Below are positions 1-9,272 of a stretch of 64,000 nucleotides of DNA, one piece after another. Within the stretch, counting starts at the first letter, position 1; each line of letters starts with the position of its first letter. The stretch spans positions 210,040,325 to 210,104,324 of the forward strand of contig OV050030.1 in assembly GCA_920105625.2 (NCBI GenBank). The letters are read 5' to 3'. The position numbers and the translations under genes were made by a program. Under the pieces are notes generated by a model that ran no database searches, was not told where the DNA came from, and was given only the letters and a program-made list of their open reading frames with translations. Origin of the DNA: Clusia tigrina (Eukaryota > Arthropoda > Insecta > Diptera > Clusiidae).

Positions 1-1426
1 ACAAATTAACAGCAGAAAATGAGATGCATGCACCAGTGCAGTCTGATCAACTACACATATGGGATGCAACCTCAATATCTGATACTAAGAGTCTATATAA
101 ATTAAAATTTGCGCAAATGAACAATGGAGGAACAAAAAGAAATAATAAGAGGCCCAACATAAAGATAGAAGCAGATAAAAAATAGTGATTGCCGGATATG
201 AGAATGACACTCTACCAGAGATAAAATTGGTTTTGAAGAACCTCATATCCAAAATGAGCAAAACACAGATACAAAGTCTATGCATAGCATCTGATGACGA
301 GCTATTCAATAAAATAGGAGTCACAGAATTTAAGAGAAATTTTAATGATCTGCAGAGTACTAAAACAAGCGGTTTAAAGCTGCTCATATATGAACCTCCA
401 CTTGAGATATCAGACGAAGTAGAAAAAAATAGATTGATAGAAAATTATCATAACACAAACTATGGCGGGCACTGCGGCATACAAAAAACCATAGCTATGT
501 TAAAACAAAAGTACATATGGAAGGGTATGAGACAAATGGTAGAGTATTTCATAAACAATTGTGACATATGCGCAAGAGCTAAAATTCTAAGACACACAAA
601 AGAACGGTTTACCGTCACAGAACACCAAGTGGTTCTTTTGAACTAATGACAATTGACACTGTAGGACCTCTGCGACCGTCAAATGACTTTAGATACATTC
701 TTACAGCACAATGCGACCTCACAAAATTCGTGATTGCGGCTCCTTTAAAGTCCACAGATGCTGTCACTGTAGCAAAAACTATAGTTGAGCACATCATACT
801 GAAATATGGATGCTTCAAAAAACTGCGGACAGACAAAGGAACCGAATTGACAATTGAGTTATTGAATAACCTATGTAAGCAATTCAATATAGAGAAAACC
901 GTCTCAGCTCTATTTCACCATGCGTCTTTAGGGTCAATTGAAAGAAATCACAGAGTGCTTAATGAATACCTCGTGTGCCTACAACAGCAAGATACATGGG
1001 ATGAAAATTTGCCATTCTACACTTTCTTTTATAACACGACTACGCATGTAATAACTGGATATACTACTTTTGAATTAGTTTATGGAAAGTTATGTACATT
1101 ACCTTGTGAAATACTTAGAGACGAATCGAAAATATATGATATCGATAACTATTGTAGTGAGTTAAAATTGAAATTAAAATATGCTGAGCATCCAGCTAGC
1201 ACCCTTTTAGCACAACATAAAATTGTACAAAGTAGTTAACAGCAAAATGTAAGAAAAGCTAATTTTAAAGAAAATGATAATGTATATTTAAAAAATAATA
1301 ATAGAAAAAAACTAGACTTACCATACAAAATAATGAAACAAACTGCTCCCAATAGTTATATACAAATAAATAATAGTATTGTTAAAATTCATAACAATAA
1401 ACTAATTAAATGTAAACATAAGATTT
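1..1426 (+). pseudogene. pol: Ty3/gypsy (mdg1/412-like) pol, integrase end, broken
   Basis: This is the 3' part of a retrotransposon pol gene that begins outside the window. It encodes the integrase that would insert element cDNA into the genome. The segment 185-646 carries the HHCC zinc-binding region (H-N-T-N-Y-G-G-H followed by C-D-I-C), and 646-1239 carries the catalytic core with all three acidic residues visible (TIDTVGP, RTDKGTE, SIERNHR). The frame shifts once near 635 and near 180, and an in-frame TAA at 1237-1239 precedes a basic tail that stays open to 1426. The wording of the core (control of LTKF and a Y-E-R-N-H-R-like block) resembles the mdg1/412 group; that subfamily call is an inference. 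It is a dead remnant followed directly by its own polypurine tract and LTR. Confidence 0.85.
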
Positions 1427-1492
1427 AAATAAGTAAAAAGTTAAAAAATTTATAGAGATTGCCTTATGGTCAACTAATATAAATTAATCTGT

Positions 1493-1503
1493 AAGGGGAG
1501 GGA
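1493..1503 (+). other. polypurine tract of the mdg1-like element
   Basis: A purine run (AAGGGGAGGGA) sits immediately before a TGTAGTG sequence that begins the 3' LTR. This is the expected position of the plus-strand primer used in reverse transcription, and it fits the pol remnant just upstream on the same strand. Confidence 0.7.
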
Positions 1504-1800
1504 TGTAGTGTATGTATGCATGCATGCTCATCATAGCGAGTATGCAAGCCGTAACGTTTTGCCCTTGAGCGACCACCAAGGCAGTTCATTGCCTGGTGCA
1601 GCGCGCTTGTACGCTTTTAAGTGCAAGGGCGTCAAATGGCACAAGGGTAATGCACTCGAAATAACTGTCGATACAGAATCGTCAGTTGGTGCCGCTGCGA
1701 GCATATGATGAGAAGGCATGTTAGAAGTATATAAGATTTCCCCTCTAGTAAACAATTAAGATTTTGGAACAACCAATCAATACATTTCATTTACTTGCAT
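1504..1800 (+). repeat. 3' LTR of the mdg1/412-like element (end uncertain)
   Basis: The LTR starts with TGTAGTG right after the polypurine tract. A TATA-like box (TATATAAG) lies near 1729. The 5' LTR is outside the window, so the 3' boundary cannot be fixed by comparison; the end given is approximate. Short open frames here on both strands are not genes. Confidence 0.55.
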
Positions 1801-1829
1801 ATTATGTATTTTAATAGGTTATGAGTAGT

Positions 1830-2100
1830 ATAGAAAGGTCTCTTTTGGACCATTTTGCTCCATTCCTGCTCCATTTGCTCATTTTTTTTATATGTTTTGT
1901 ATGGGGATTCCGGCGCAAAAGAGTAGAAATGAGCAAAGAGAATGTGTGGGAATATAAGAATTGAAAATATATTTTGCTCTCTATGGAAAATCGGAGTAAA
2001 AAGTTGTAAAATGTTTAGAATTTTTAAAGATTTTGGTACAAATGTGCCGGAGTAAAGTTGTGTTTTGCTCCGATTTGCTCCAAAAATTCTCCATATTCAC
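1830..2100. repeat. intergenic stretch with repeated TTTGCTCC and GGAGTAAA words
   Basis: No gene is visible. The word TTTGCTCC or TTTGCTC recurs several times (near 1853, 1873, 1973, 2063, 2073) and its complement-like forms GAGCAAA and GGAGTAAA occur between them, so short hairpins are possible. This may be the decayed end of a repeat element, but I cannot assign a family. Confidence 0.35.
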
Positions 2101-2204
2101 AGTTGTGGTTCAGAAAATACCTTTGTATAGTCGGGGGGACGGGGCAGCGCTAAAATGATGTTGTTGTTGTTGTGGTGGTGAGTTGGATGGCCTGGTGATG
2201 GGCT

Positions 2205-2362
2205 TGGGTATAGACTAGAGGTGAGGCGGGGCGGGGCTGAGATTTTGCTGACTAGAGGGGAGGCGGGGGAAGGGCTGAGCTGAGCCGGGGGCAGGGCTGA
2301 GTTGAGCTTGGCTGAGCTGAGCCGGCGGCAGGGCTGAGCTGAGCTTGGCTGAGCTGAGCTTT
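2205..2362. repeat. GC-rich minisatellite of GCTGAGCTGAGC-type units
   Basis: A run of imperfect units built on GCTGAGCTGAGC, GGGGGCAGGG and GGCTGAGCTT stands out from AT-rich surroundings. It generates long proline and serine-rich open frames on the minus strand that are artefacts of the repeat. A short TTG/TGG repeat precedes it (2158-2180). Confidence 0.75.
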
Positions 2363-2413
2363 TGATGATAATAGCAGAAGAAATAGTTAAAAGACAGCAG
2401 GCAGCCACAGCCT

Positions 2414-2434
2414 AGTTGTGTGTGTGTGTGTGTA
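2414..2434. repeat. (TG)n microsatellite
   Basis: About ten TG dinucleotides lie between the GC-rich minisatellite and the signal-peptide open frame at 2556. A similar (CA)n motif lies at 2530-2540. Confidence 0.8.
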
Positions 2435-2555
2435 TTAGACACGTAACACGCTGGTAACATATAAATTTTTAAATGAAATAGTTTGTTATTGTATTAAACT
2501 CAATCAGTCGTTTCTCTACTTTGTTAAGACACACACACAAGAACTATCAAAAGCG

Positions 2556-3189
2556 ATGACATTTTTAAATATGTATAAACATATTTTTATAGTATTTTTA
2601 ATAATCTACAATATTGGATTAATGAGTGGGAATCCAATTCCAATAAATTTGTCTGATTTAGGTGGAAATAAAGGAAATTTCGAGTTTTCTCTCAGACTAC
2701 CAAACAATGATACTGTAAAAATTGATTTATCATTTCAATTGCTTACACTAAGTAATTCATTGAATAATATAAATGATGAAAATCATTTAAATAATACAGT
2801 AATTACCACAACAACAACAACAACAACTACAGCAGCAGCAGCAGAACCGGAATATTTTACTGTGCAGAAGCAATTGAAGCTTTTAGGCAAGATGTAATTA
2901 AAAAAGAGTTGGATATGGAAGGAATAATTGAAAGTGAAAAATTATTTTACAGACATTTTAAATTGGAATATGATGATCTAGAGTTAAGAATTCGATGTAC
3001 ATACAACAGTTTATGAAGAACGTTCTCTTAATATAAATTGTTTTGAGTATCGTGAGTATGAAAGCGAGAGAATATTAAGCAATGGTGAAATAGAAATTCT
3101 AAAAATGACGGATGCAAATGTACACTCAGACGTTGAATTAATAAATGTTAAAAAATATATGCAAACTTATGGAATGAGCATATTCTAAT
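2556..3189 (+). pseudogene. unidentified gene with signal peptide, frameshifted
   Basis: I do not recognise this product. The reading frame starts at 2556 with a hydrophobic stretch (IFIVFLIIYNIGL) ending in a plausible signal-peptidase region, then has several N-x-T/S sites and a threonine run followed by alanines at 2810-2845 made by CAA/ACA and GCA repeats. The coding signal jumps frame near 2855 into a charged acidic segment and again near 3000, and then runs to a stop at 3187-3189. Codon usage is AT-rich like the Maverick genes downstream, so it may be an accessory gene of that element, but this is only an inference from location. A secreted or membrane-anchored host protein is the alternative. 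Confidence 0.4.
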
Positions 3190-3259
3190 GATTAGTTGAA
3201 ACATAACTGCAAAACTAACATCATCAACACATTCGTTGAGAGAGAAAGAAAATTAAAAA

Positions 3260-3410
3260 ATGAATAGTAAAGAAATCAAAAATTTTATAAACAATTTCAA
3301 ACATTGTTTACTGGAAGAACATGCAAGAGAACTTTACAATATTCAACTGTTGCTTGAGAGAGTTGATGGAGAGCATAAAGTGGAATCAATATATGGTGAA
3401 CATTACATCG
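3260..3410 (+). pseudogene. unidentified gene, 5' part, interrupted by the Transib element
   Basis: An open frame begins with ATG at 3260 and is still open where the Transib element starts at 3411. If the element and one copy of its target duplication are removed, the same frame resumes at 6106 and stays open for another 41 codons to TAA at 6228-6230. The product of about 90 residues is charged and contains no domain I recognise. The exact continuity across the insertion supports both the element boundaries and the reality of this frame, although a chance open frame of this size in AT-rich DNA is possible. Confidence 0.4.
3406..3410. repeat. 5-bp target-site duplication CATCG (left)
   Basis: CATCG directly precedes CACTGTG at 3411 and is repeated exactly at 6101-6105 directly after the other end of the element. 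A 5-bp duplication is the size known for Transib and RAG-catalysed transposition. Confidence 0.85.
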
Positions 3411-3450
3411 CACTGTGGTCGGACTTGTATGGAGTCGGTGGCCAAAAATA
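3411..3450 (+). repeat. left Transib end: heptamer, 24-bp spacer, A-rich nonamer
   Basis: Reading inward, CACTGTG (3411-3417) is followed by 24 bp and then CCAAAAATA (3442-3450). RAG recombination signals consist of CACAGTG, a 12- or 23-bp spacer and ACAAAAACC; Transib ends are known to resemble them. The nonamer-like match is 6 of 9 and could arise by chance in AT-rich DNA. Confidence 0.6.
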
Positions 3451-3651
3451 CTTCCATACCCAAAATACCCTACCACCCAATTCCGCCCCATGTAAGAAAA
3501 AAATTGAGAAAAAAAATTGTACGCAATTTGTTTTTAATTCCTAACAAGTTTTTCATAAGATTTTTTACAAAAGCTGAAAATTAACCAATAATATAAAAAA
3601 ACAATAGTAAAAAAATATAAAAATTATAAAAATGTTGAATGACAATCGATT

Positions 3652-5400
3652 TCAAAATGAATCTAGCAAATCAAAAACAGATTTTAATAAAATTGATTTG
3701 TGCTTGCATGGTAATTTTCGCTGCCCCGTTATAAAAGGATCCGAAGTAAGAAGTAAACGATTAAACAAATCCGAATTTGTTGAAACGCGTGAAGTTTTAC
3801 GCGTGTGGTGGAGTCTAAATTTTTTATATCTTTGTTCCTAGACTCAGCTGCTTCTTCAGAGAGCTCTCCAATCGATACCAGTGCATGTTCAATAACATCA
3901 GGAGCGTGAATTAAAATTTTGTGGATTGAGGGTGGAAGGTAGTACCATGGATACTTCTGTATCAGGTCCTTAGCAGTATCCAGCGCGTATTTTCAAAATT
4001 TTTCAACATTAATTTTATACCCTGAAGACAAAGCTTGCAATAATGTTGCACATCTCTCAATTACATCTTTATCAAGGCCTGTTATTTGAGCAGACAAGGC
4101 AGCGTTATTGAAAAATTCTCTTACAGCGTTTCCAGCATTAGAAGACCCACTCCCTCCAGTTTTTGGCTTGTCGACTATTAGTCCCATTTTTTCTCGGAAT
4201 TGTAACTGAATATTCGATTTTGTTTTGAGAAATTGGGCTTTTCCTTCTAAGGACCTAATTTGCCATTGTTTGACTTCAAGTCTATATGATGCATGAAGCA
4301 AATATTCAAAAAATCGAATGTATTCGTCTAAAGGTGACAATCCAAATTCATAGTGATCTTTTTTAACTTCTTTTTGTAAACATTTTTCAATATTGTTCAT
4401 TTCGGTAGGTTTCGCATTACATATGTAACATTTTCCGGATGAAGTTTGAGTTAAAGCATTACATACTTTACCATCCACCATTGTAAGTTGCAGAATATGT
4501 TCACTATGTATTGTTTTCTGAGCTGTATTGAATTTGGTGGGAATTAATTTGGCAATTTTCTTCTTGAAATACATCTCTTCATCGACGGACAATTGAACGG
4601 ACTCTTTTTTAAATTGAAACCTGATTGGGCGGCAGTAGCGGGTGGACGATGGGCGAGGATTTTTCCAAATTATTCTGGTATTATGAGCCTCATCTGGTTT
4701 TGTTACAAGTTGGAGCGGGACATATGACGTGACAAATAAGTTACTATCTTCCAAAATATTATTTACAACTTTCTGTTTGTACTCGCTGTGTCCCGCACTG
4801 CCATCAAAACCCCATTTTCCTATTAATGTAAGGCCGTTTACAGACTCATCCAAAACTTCATTAATGACATCGCTCTGTAGCTCTTGTATCCGCGTAGCGG
4901 TATGATCCAATAGACTTTGCAGTTCAACTTCAGCGTGAGATTCGCTTATAGTTATTTGGTCGATGGATTCGTTTGTAGTGTAGCACAACGCAAATTATCA
5001 GCAGCAGACACATCAATTTCTGCTAGTTCTGCTATTTGTCTTCGCTTGGTTCTGCTGGAACACTCTGCGAAACTTACTTTAGGACGTCCCCGATCTTTGT
5101 TTGACCCAGATGCTTGTGGGTTTAGTAAAATCGACTCTTTTTGGGCAAGCCAATCAGAATATTTTTCCAGAACTTTTAATTTTGCACGCTTGCATTTTTG
5201 CCAAAACTCGGAAATTTTTTTGCAATTGTAATTAAGGCATTTTTCTAATTGGCTTGCTTCAAATATGTAGCCCTCACTTTCAATATTGTTTTTCACGACA
5301 TCATATACTTTTCTAGCTTTTTCAGCGTTTGAACCGCTTTCTAAGCACCAATTATCAAAAATATATCTGCGCGAAAGTTCGCATAGATAACATGTGTCTT
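3652..5400 (-). pseudogene. RAG1-like Transib transposase, broken
   Basis: The product is a DDE transposase of the Transib/RAG1 group that would cut at CAC ends and join DNA with 5-bp staggers. The upstream part (about 5400-4952) has C-x-x-C and a basic segment. The main frame (4988-3993, 331 codons) has an Asp in G-F-D-G-S-A-G-H (near 4804), a C-Y-I-C zinc-type pair, and a second Asp in L-I-V-D-K-P followed by S-N-A-G-N-A (near 4171), matching RAG1 around D708. After an in-frame TGA at 3990-3992 the frame continues through H-K-I-L-I-H-A-P-D-V-I-E and S-E-E-A-A-E-S-R-N-K, which matches the RAG1 region around E962, then shifts once near 3810 and ends at 3652. Breaks: a frameshift near 4970, the TGA and the 3810 frameshift. 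All three presumed catalytic acids are still encoded. Similarity was judged by eye. Confidence 0.8.
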
Positions 5401-6070
5401 GAATGAAATATAGTAAGTAAAAATATTAAAAACCCATGGAAAAGAATAGAGCAAACACATTTTATTACATGCATAACAACAACATAGCAGCAAAAAACAT
5501 AAATAAAGAAAACAACAACACCGCACAAAAATTCACAGTTGCACATCAGAAAGCTGTCGCAAAAACAATGAGACCGCTTTGATCTTTGGGAGATAACACA
5601 AAGAGTGGCACTTCGTAGCAGCTGATATTAACAGTTTAGAATTTTTAAATGTTCACTATTATTAAGAAGGAATCAGGGGGGAACACAACTAAAACTTTAG
5701 CTAAAATTGAACTATAAAGACGAGTGAACATTAACACGTGCACTGGGAAAATATACATTTTATAAAAAATACACAACATGCTAATGACATGAAAATGATT
5801 TTAAAATAAAGTTAATACCTTTTACTTCAATATTCATTTTTATTTATTTCAACACAAAACTGTTTTATTTGATTTTAATTTCTTTAAAGTTGCACCTTAT
5901 TTTCACCTGTTTACACTGTAAAAACCAACTACTAACATGCTCTCTCTTTTGAATCAATTCTTTAAGAGTACGGTTGGAATAAAACAAAAACAACTATACC
6001 TTTTAAAAGCTTGTTCTTATATGAGATAGTGATGCCACATTTGGTGACAAATTTTTGACTTTGACTTTTT
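5400..6070. other. non-coding 5' region of the Transib element
   Basis: AT-rich sequence upstream of the transposase on its own strand. I see no credible gene; the short open frames are low-complexity. It would hold the transposase promoter and possibly a first exon, since the coding signal is already open at about 5400 without an obvious ATG. Confidence 0.5.
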
Positions 6071-6100
6071 TATTTTTGTCCTATGGCAGAGATCACAGTG
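6071..6100 (-). repeat. right Transib end: heptamer, 14-bp spacer, A-rich nonamer
   Basis: Reading inward on the minus strand, CACTGTG (6100-6094) is followed by 14 bp and ACAAAAATA (6079-6071), a 7 of 9 match to the RAG nonamer consensus ACAAAAACC. The spacer is 10 bp, about one helical turn, shorter than at the left end. Confidence 0.6.
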
Positions 6101-6105
6101 CATCG
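6101..6105. repeat. 5-bp target-site duplication CATCG (right)
   Basis: Exact copy of 3406-3410, adjacent to the right CACTGTG end. Together the two define the element boundaries to the base. Confidence 0.85.
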
Positions 6106-6230
6106 GTTGTCCTTGGAGTAATAGTGAAACGAATATGGGACCAGATACTTGTATGTGTTTCTTCATCATCCAAAAATATAAACAAGCTATTAAATTAATA
6201 AAATTATATTCTAAAATTTATATTAAATAA
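6106..6230 (+). pseudogene. unidentified gene, 3' part, downstream of the Transib insertion
   Basis: This is the continuation of the frame that starts at 3260. It remains open for 41 codons after the insertion point and ends with TAA at 6228-6230. It includes several cysteines but no motif I can name. It lies tail to tail with the Maverick protease. Confidence 0.35.
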
Positions 6231-6278
6231 AATATTGGAAAATAAATTTTTTAAAACATAATTTCTTTTATTGTTTTC

Positions 6279-6644
6279 TCATGTTTTTATTTTATTCAAA
6301 CTATATAGAAATTTTAGACATAAATGTCCTCAATTAAATGAATTATATTTTTGTTCTTGATCATAATTATATTGAATTTTTTTCCCCAAATAATTAACAA
6401 TCTCCTTCGGCGGTTGTAGATTTCCAAAGCTGTCAAAATAACATACATAATTTTTGTTTTTATAATATGCTACCCAATGTGTCCCACTACCATTAGAAGT
6501 ATCCAAGTTAAGAATACCACATTCTCTTTGATTAGGGATCTTTGGAAGAGTATCACGCATAAAGACTCCTCTAAAGTATGGTAAATTGTTGCCAAACTTC
6601 TTCAAATCAAGGTTTGTAAGAGATCTCTTGGGTAGTTGTTGCAT
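6279..6644 (-). pseudogene. PRO: Maverick adenain-like cysteine protease, catalytic Cys codon now TGA
   Basis: This is the capsid-maturation protease of Mavericks, related to adenovirus protease. From the ATG at 6644 one sees the leading block F-R-G-V-F-M-R-D-T-L-P, the catalytic His in G-T-H-W-V-A-Y-Y, and the Asp in Y-F-D-S-F-G-N. The expected catalytic cysteine comes after Y-N-S-F-N; here that codon is TGA (6330-6332), and the downstream conserved block G-H-L-C-L-K-F-L continues in the same frame to a stop at 6279. A one-base change thus truncates the enzyme exactly at its nucleophile. Residues before the stop are otherwise uninterrupted for 104 codons. It follows the PLA2-like gene on the same strand with a spacing of about 28 bp. 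Confidence 0.85.
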
Positions 6645-6671
6645 TAGTTTTTTGATTGCGAATCATAATAT

Positions 6672-7426
6672 AAACCGTAACCCTTCCTTTTCCCATAGCA
6701 ATTGTCTCCATAGTTTTGTTATGACGATTTGCTTCTGCTAACTGCTCCCTAGCAGCCTCATTTATAACTTTTGCAAGGGCACTCCCTCCAGAGGCTAAAC
6801 CACCAATAGCACCAAGAGCAGTTAAAGTTGGTACTAATGGTAGAAAACCACCTACTTTAGGTATGGAGATGACTCAGGGTACTTTTATTGACTTCTTTCG
6901 CCTTATTGTACTTTTCATAACTTTGTTCGCAATTTTAATTGAATTTGAATATTGTCCGGTTTTTCAGCCTTTAGAACTTTGTTTGCATTCTTTATAGCCG
7001 TAGTGAAAAGTTTTCTGCCACATATCTTTTTAATTATCTTTTTTGCCCGCTTACGTATAGCTTTTATGCGTACTTTGTTAGAAATATTTCCCATACCAAA
7101 TTTCACCTTAGTTTTCATCGCATTTGTAACTAACCAAGCGATTGTACGTTCTGATAGACTGCTGTTTGCTGATTTAACTCTTTGCCATGCCTTTTCAGCT
7201 AATATTTTATCTGCTGTATGTCGTTTGTTTATATATTTTGTTTGAGAGTATAAAATATCATGCTCTTTACATGCTGCATCTTTTTTTTAAATTTAGTCTC
7301 TGATCCACAAAATTGATATCCTGGTATGTGTAATTCAATTGGCAGAGAATTTATCAAGTTATTTACTAAGCGTCTTCTTTTTACAGATTGATTACAACTA
7401 GCTGTATTTTTATACATTACAGTCAT
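6672..7426 (-). pseudogene. Maverick PLA2-like / pVI-like minor capsid protein, frameshifted
   Basis: The N-terminal part, from the ATG at 7426, contains a phospholipase A2-like domain of the kind found in parvovirus VP1 and in Maverick/adintovirus proteins: H-I-P-G-Y-Q-F-C-G, then, after a one-base slip in an A-run near 7285, the C-K-E-H-D catalytic motif with His and Asp retained, and an A-D-K-I-L-A-E-K-A-W helix. A basic K/R-rich segment (7118-6990) follows. After another frame change the C-terminal part has a glycine and alanine-rich hydrophobic stretch (L-T-A-L-G-A-I-G-G-L-A) like adenoviral pVI-type proteins. PLA2 activity in such proteins is thought to help escape from endosomes; here the gene is broken. 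The order PLA2 protein then protease on one strand suggests a co-transcribed pair. Confidence 0.75.
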
Positions 7427-7498
7427 ATTTATTGCGTTTGAACCCGTTAACAGTTCAAGTAAAAATGATTCTAATCTATAAAAACATGTGTTGCATAT

Positions 7499-8245
7499 AT
7501 GATTGCATTAGTTGCAAAAATGCGTTTAGTCAAACATTATGAAAAAATTATTGCTAGGAATATTGATTTTCCAACCAAAAATTCTTCTAAAATCAAACAT
7601 AGTTCACTTTTACCGAATTCCATAAGAGCTTTAATTAGCGGTCCCTCAAATTGTGGAAATACTAATGTTATGATAAGTTTAATAGAAAGTTATAATGGTT
7701 TTAAATTTGAGAATGTATATATTCATATATATAATGTATATATTGTATATATTCATATATATTCAGAGTCTGTATATCAAACAAAATATGTTTATTTAAA
7801 GAAATTATTAGAGCCGATAAAAGGTATAAAATTGTATACATTTTCTGAAAATGATGATGTTCTACCATTGGAGAATGTAAAGGATAATTCTATTATTATA
7901 TTTGATGATGTTGCTTATGAGAAACAAAATAATATTCGGAAATATTTTTGTATGGGGAGACATAAAATAGATAGTTTTTACTTATGTCAAACATAAACAC
8001 ATATACCCAAACATTTAATACGTGATAATGCGAATATGATTGTTATGTTTCGACAAGATGAAATGAATATGAAGCATATACTGGTATATAATAATCATGT
8101 AGGTGCTGATATGAATTGGATGAATTTCACAAAAATGTGTAGTCTATGTTGGGAGGATAAATATAGTTTCCTAGTCATCAGTAAAGATGATCCTTCACAT
8201 AGCGGCCGTTATAGGAAGGGGTTTGATATATTTATTCAGATATAA
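7499..8245 (+). pseudogene. ATP: Maverick packaging ATPase (FtsK/HerA type), broken
   Basis: This is the DNA-packaging ATPase of Mavericks. The Walker A loop reads G-P-S-N-C-G-N-T; the usual Lys is replaced by Asn, which should abolish ATP binding. Walker B is visible as S-I-I-I-F-D-D. An in-frame TAA at 7994-7996 falls where a Tyr is usual (after C-Q-T), and the frame stays open to 8245 with the expected R-D-N-A-N and D-E-M-N blocks. A local TATATTCATATATA expansion at 7716-7762 adds about 15 Tyr/Ile-rich residues. The gene lies divergently from the PLA2-like gene with a 72-bp gap that probably holds both promoters. Confidence 0.8.
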
Positions 8246-8329
8246 AAGAAGAGACATGGATTATTATATGTTTGGTATGATATCTGGAATAAACGCTTGA
8301 CAAGGGCAATAGCTGAATAGGAAACAATG

Positions 8330-9232
8330 AATGAAAAACTTTTGAAAGATATAATTAAGACTATAAGCATATTAAGAAAAAAATTTTATAGTATTAGGTT
8401 GGGGGAAGCAGATGCAGAAAACCGTTTAGAAGATATATTCAAACCTATTACTAAACCACTGAATGATTAATTGAAAAGACCAAAGCAATTGTTGAAAATA
8501 ATACAATAGTCGATGGAAATGAATATGATTTTAAGTTTGATAGGAAGACAAGCACTCCAATCAAAAGAAGTCAATCACATTTGTTGAGTAAAAGCAAAGT
8601 TCAAGATATTGCTGCTACTAATGCCATTGATACTTTTTTCAGTCAAAAAAGCAACACAAACCCAAATCAGTCACAATTACAAACATATTTAACACATTTG
8701 GAAAAGATTGGTCAACTAGATAAATTATATGGAACACATAAAGATTTAAATGGTGCATGGAGATTTGGTGGTAGTGCTTTGAAAATTTCTGACGATAAAA
8801 TACAAATATCAGACGAATATTGGGGGATAACACCGGGTTGTTTGAATTATTATTCTATAAAACACCAATGAATTATGATGGCAGGCAATTGGAAATTTAT
8901 AAAAAGATTTTATTGAATACGAATGCGCATAAATGAAATTTTGATGTAAATGAACAAGTTAAAAGTACTAGATCATATAAATATAAACAAATAATAAATA
9001 AATTATTTACTGAAAAAAAATAATTAAGGAAATTACATGACGGTTCTGGTCTAGGTCCCAGTCTTATGAGTTTAAATACACAGAATCCTATTTACACATA
9101 TTGGGATGATCCAAACGAACTGGTTGATCGGTTGCGGTTGTTAATATCATCACAATCAGCTGGTCCCAATAATCAAAATAATGAGATCATTTCATTTTTT
9201 GAAGAATTGAAAGAATGCAATATCATTATATA
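8330..9232 (+). pseudogene. PX: Maverick PX-like protein (DUF8207-type C-terminus), broken
   Basis: The coding signal is spread over three frames. The N-terminal part (8330-8480) is a Lys/Ile-rich helix with a stop at 8468. The middle part (8485-8860) is a polar region leading to the block I-T-P-G and then, after a frameshift near 8840, F-E-L-L-F and K-I-L-L-N-T-N-A-H. The C-terminus has Y-W-D-D-P-N-E-L-V-D-R-L, a signature I associate with the PX protein of animal Mavericks. Its role is unknown, probably structural. It sits between the ATPase and integrase genes on the plus strand. Confidence 0.65.
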
Positions 9233-9272
9233 AATATATATAGTAAACAAAAAATCTATTTTTTCAATCTGA

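Larger units (their letters stand above)
3411..6100 (-). mobile_element. Transib/RAG1-like DNA transposon, both ends preserved
   Basis: The element is 2690 bp. Both ends read CACTGTG inward and both are flanked by CATCG. It encodes a RAG1-like transposase on the minus strand (about 3652-5400), leaving roughly 0.7 kb of AT-rich non-coding DNA at the 5' end of the gene (5400-6100) and 0.24 kb at the 3' end. The ends are not extended perfect inverted repeats: beyond the heptamer they share mainly an A-rich block, CCAAAAATA at 3442-3450 and ACAAAAATA at 6079-6071. The transposase frame is broken, so this copy cannot move itself, but the ends could still be substrates for a related transposase. 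Confidence 0.85.

Noticed and set aside
1508..1755. Two open frames over 1508-1755.
   Set aside because: They lie inside the 3' LTR on both strands and show no known motif.
2097..2460. Proline and serine-rich minus-strand frames.
   Set aside because: They are produced by the GCTGAGC minisatellite and have no start context or conserved motif.
2400..2460. TGTGTGTATTAG near 2424 and 23656 as Maverick terminal repeats.
   Set aside because: The shared word is only about 12 bp, mostly microsatellite, and similarity does not extend.
6330..6332. TGA in the protease as a selenocysteine codon.
   Set aside because: The rest of the element is full of nonsense and frameshift lesions, and I see no evidence of a SECIS element; simple mutation is more likely.
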